From positions 1-6,965 of the forward strand of contig CADBRS010000175.1 of the NCBI GenBank assembly GCA_902797125.1: a stretch of DNA of 6,965 bases, given 5' to 3'. The notes below the pieces were generated by a model that saw nothing but the letters and a program-made list of their open reading frames with translations, was not told the DNA's origin and did no database searches. Positions within the stretch are counted from its first letter, which is position 1. Every line of letters starts with the position of its first letter. This document shows positions 5,922 to 6,965 of this stretch, in pieces. The position numbers and the translations under genes are program-made. The stretch comes from an uncultured Ruminococcus sp. (GTDB lineage Bacteria; Bacillota; Clostridia; Oscillospirales; CAG-272).

Positions 5922-6725
5922 ATGATCCCGACAGAAAAACGGAATGAGAAATCCATGCATATCGACACTATGCCTACGCTGGATATGCTCAAACTCATGA
6001 ATGAAGAGAATATGAACTCGGTCCTGGCCGTCGAGAAAGCTCTGCCCGAGATCGAACGTGCCGTGGACGCCATCGTCGCATCCATGGAACAAGGCGGAAA
6101 ACTGGTCTATATCGGGGCCGGTACTTCCGGTCGTCTGGGCGTGCTTGACGCGTCCGAATGTCCCCCGACTTTCGGTGTGGAACCGGGTCTGGTCCGCGGG
6201 ATCATCGCTGGCGGTTACGAACGGCTTGTGAGCGCCGGCGAAAATGCGGAAGACAGTTATGAATCCGGATGTGCAGACGTGGCGGATATTCTCGAACCCG
6301 GCGACGTGCTGGTCGGGATTTCGGCCGCGGGCGGCGCCAAATATGTGATCGGAGCACTCGAAACAGCCCGGAAAAAAGGCTGCGTCACGGTCTCAGTCAC
6401 GTCCAATCCGGACGCACCCATGAAATCCGCATCGGACATTTTCATTTTCTGCGACACGGGACCCGAAGTGGTGACCGGATCGACCCGGCTCAAAGCGGGG
6501 AACAGTCAGAAATTCGTTTTGAACATGCTGTCCACGGCCGCCATGATCCGGACCGGGAAAGTGTATGAAAATCTGATGATCAACCTGAAACCGTCCAATG
6601 AAAAACTCAGAGGCCGGGTCATCCGGATCGTCTCATCGATCCTTGATTGCCCGGAAACGCATGCTGTCGAGCTGCTGGACAGGAACGGATGGGATATCCG
6701 GAAAGCGGTCGAATCAGCAAAATAA
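5922..6725 (+). CDS. murQ: N-acetylmuramic acid 6-phosphate etherase
   Basis: Cytosolic enzyme of peptidoglycan recycling: it cleaves the lactyl ether of MurNAc-6-phosphate to GlcNAc-6-phosphate and D-lactate. The 267 residues show 'RNEKSMHIDTM' at 7-17, the SIS-domain phosphate loop 'YIGAGTSGRLGVLDASECPPTF' region at 63-84, E79 and E110 aligning with the two catalytic glutamates of E. coli MurQ (E83, E114), and 'GPEVVTGSTRLKAG' at 180-193. Two oddities stand out. The usual 'AASGRTPYV' loop reads 'SAAGGAKYV' (134-142). The protein stops about 25-30 residues short of the usual 295-300, lacking the final 'MLLTGLSxEEARxLL' helices; the DNA after the stop is a terminator, so a recent frameshift is unlikely. 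The start is set by GGAGG 5911-5915, 6 nt upstream. No MurNAc transport, nagZ or anhMurNAc kinase gene is in view. Confidence 0.92.
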   Translation: MIPTEKRNEKSMHIDTMPTLDMLKLMNEENMNSVLAVEKALPEIERAVDAIVASMEQGGKLVYIGAGTSGRLGVLDASECPPTFGVEPGLVRGIIAGGYERLVSAGENAEDSYESGCADVADILEPGDVLVGISAAGGAKYVIGALETARKKGCVTVSVTSNPDAPMKSASDIFIFCDTGPEVVTGSTRLKAGNSQKFVLNMLSTAAMIRTGKVYENLMINLKPSNEKLRGRVIRIVSSILDCPETHAVELLDRNGWDIRKAVESAK

Positions 6726-6729
6726 GAGC

Positions 6730-6780
6730 AAAAACCCGATCTGAGGGAGTCCCGGGGACTTCCGACAGACCGGGTTTTTT
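6730..6780. terminator. Probable bidirectional terminator between murQ and the transketolase gene
   Basis: Outer arms 6730-6743 and 6766-6779 pair over 14 positions with one A-C mismatch: five A-T pairs, CCCG/CGGG, then TCTG/CAGA. Inside, 6745-6752 and 6756-6763 form a second 8-bp stem. On the plus strand it ends in a T6 run (6775-6780). On the minus strand the A-run at 6730-6734 gives a T-run, so it can serve both convergent genes. It starts 5 nt after the murQ stop. Confidence 0.87.
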
Positions 6781-6796
6781 GATTGAATGTAGTGGA

Positions 6797-6965
6797 TCAG
6801 GCTTTGAGAGAAGCCAGGATCTTCTGAGCGATGTGGGCGCCGTCCAGACCGTAGTAATCGAGCAGGGCAGGAACGGTCCCGCTTCTGCCGAACGTATCGT
6901 TGACGCCGATGCGGGTCACGGGAACGGGAGCCTTGTCGGACAGGGCTTCCAGAACAGTGGCGCCC
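6797..6965 (-). CDS. C-terminal end of transketolase small (C-terminal) subunit, partial
   Basis: Reading the minus strand from the window edge gives 55 residues, ending in TGA at 6797-6799 (first complete codon at 6962-6964). The stretch 'VPVTRIGVNDTFGRSG' followed by 'LLDYYGLDGAHI' is the characteristic end of the transketolase C-terminal domain (domain 3), as in the split transketolases of Clostridia, where thiamine-binding and C-terminal parts are separate genes. Transketolase moves two-carbon units in the non-oxidative pentose phosphate pathway. 1-Deoxyxylulose-5-phosphate synthase and E1-beta subunits share this domain but usually have a different ending. The start and the partner subunit lie outside the window. 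It converges on murQ with the shared terminator 6730-6780 between them. Confidence 0.82.
   Translation of the reverse strand, partial: GATVLEALSDKAPVPVTRIGVNDTFGRSGTVPALLDYYGLDGAHIAQKILASLKA

Overview
The window reads as a chromosomal housekeeping segment of a Firmicute, most likely class Clostridia and near the Oscillospirales/Ruminococcaceae. The reasons are a DUF5711-like protein tail, a zinc-finger (ClpE-type) Clp ATPase, a Clostridia-like EF-Ts and a split transketolase. The lineage is inferred from protein character only. Genes are tightly packed, GC content is moderate to fairly high by eye, and there are no phage, IS, CRISPR, tRNA or rRNA signals.

Layout: (1) 1-3935, plus strand, one probable co-transcribed group: the C-terminal part of a DUF5711-like protein, a CDP-alcohol phosphatidyltransferase (phospholipid synthesis), and a double-AAA+ Clp unfoldase with an N-terminal C4 zinc finger and an unusually long acidic linker. 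(2) 3936-4136, a regulatory interval: an AT-rich UP-like tract, a near-consensus extended -10 promoter, an 18-nt perfect palindrome at the expected transcript start, and a structured leader of about 110 nt that contains a 16-codon leucine-rich ORF with its own Shine-Dalgarno. (3) 4137-5869, rpsB (ribosomal protein S2) and tsf (EF-Ts), ended by a clean intrinsic terminator at 5881-5910. (4) 5922-6725, murQ (MurNAc-6-phosphate etherase), whose Shine-Dalgarno begins on the base after the terminator's T-run. (5) A probably bidirectional terminator at 6730-6780. (6) 6797-6965, minus strand, the C-terminal end of a transketolase small subunit, converging on murQ.

Functionally the genes cover membrane lipid synthesis, protein quality control, translation (S2, and EF-Ts, which recycles EF-Tu), cell-wall sugar recycling and the pentose phosphate pathway. 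I see no new multi-gene system. The part most likely to hold something undescribed is the rpsB leader: its GCACG/CGTGC segments (two of each) can pair in mutually exclusive ways, and a possible leader peptide overlaps the main stem. Secondary points are a hairpin between a perfect Shine-Dalgarno and the Clp start codon, a MurQ that has lost a conserved active-site-loop motif and its usual C-terminal segment, and the absence of pyrH-frr after tsf.
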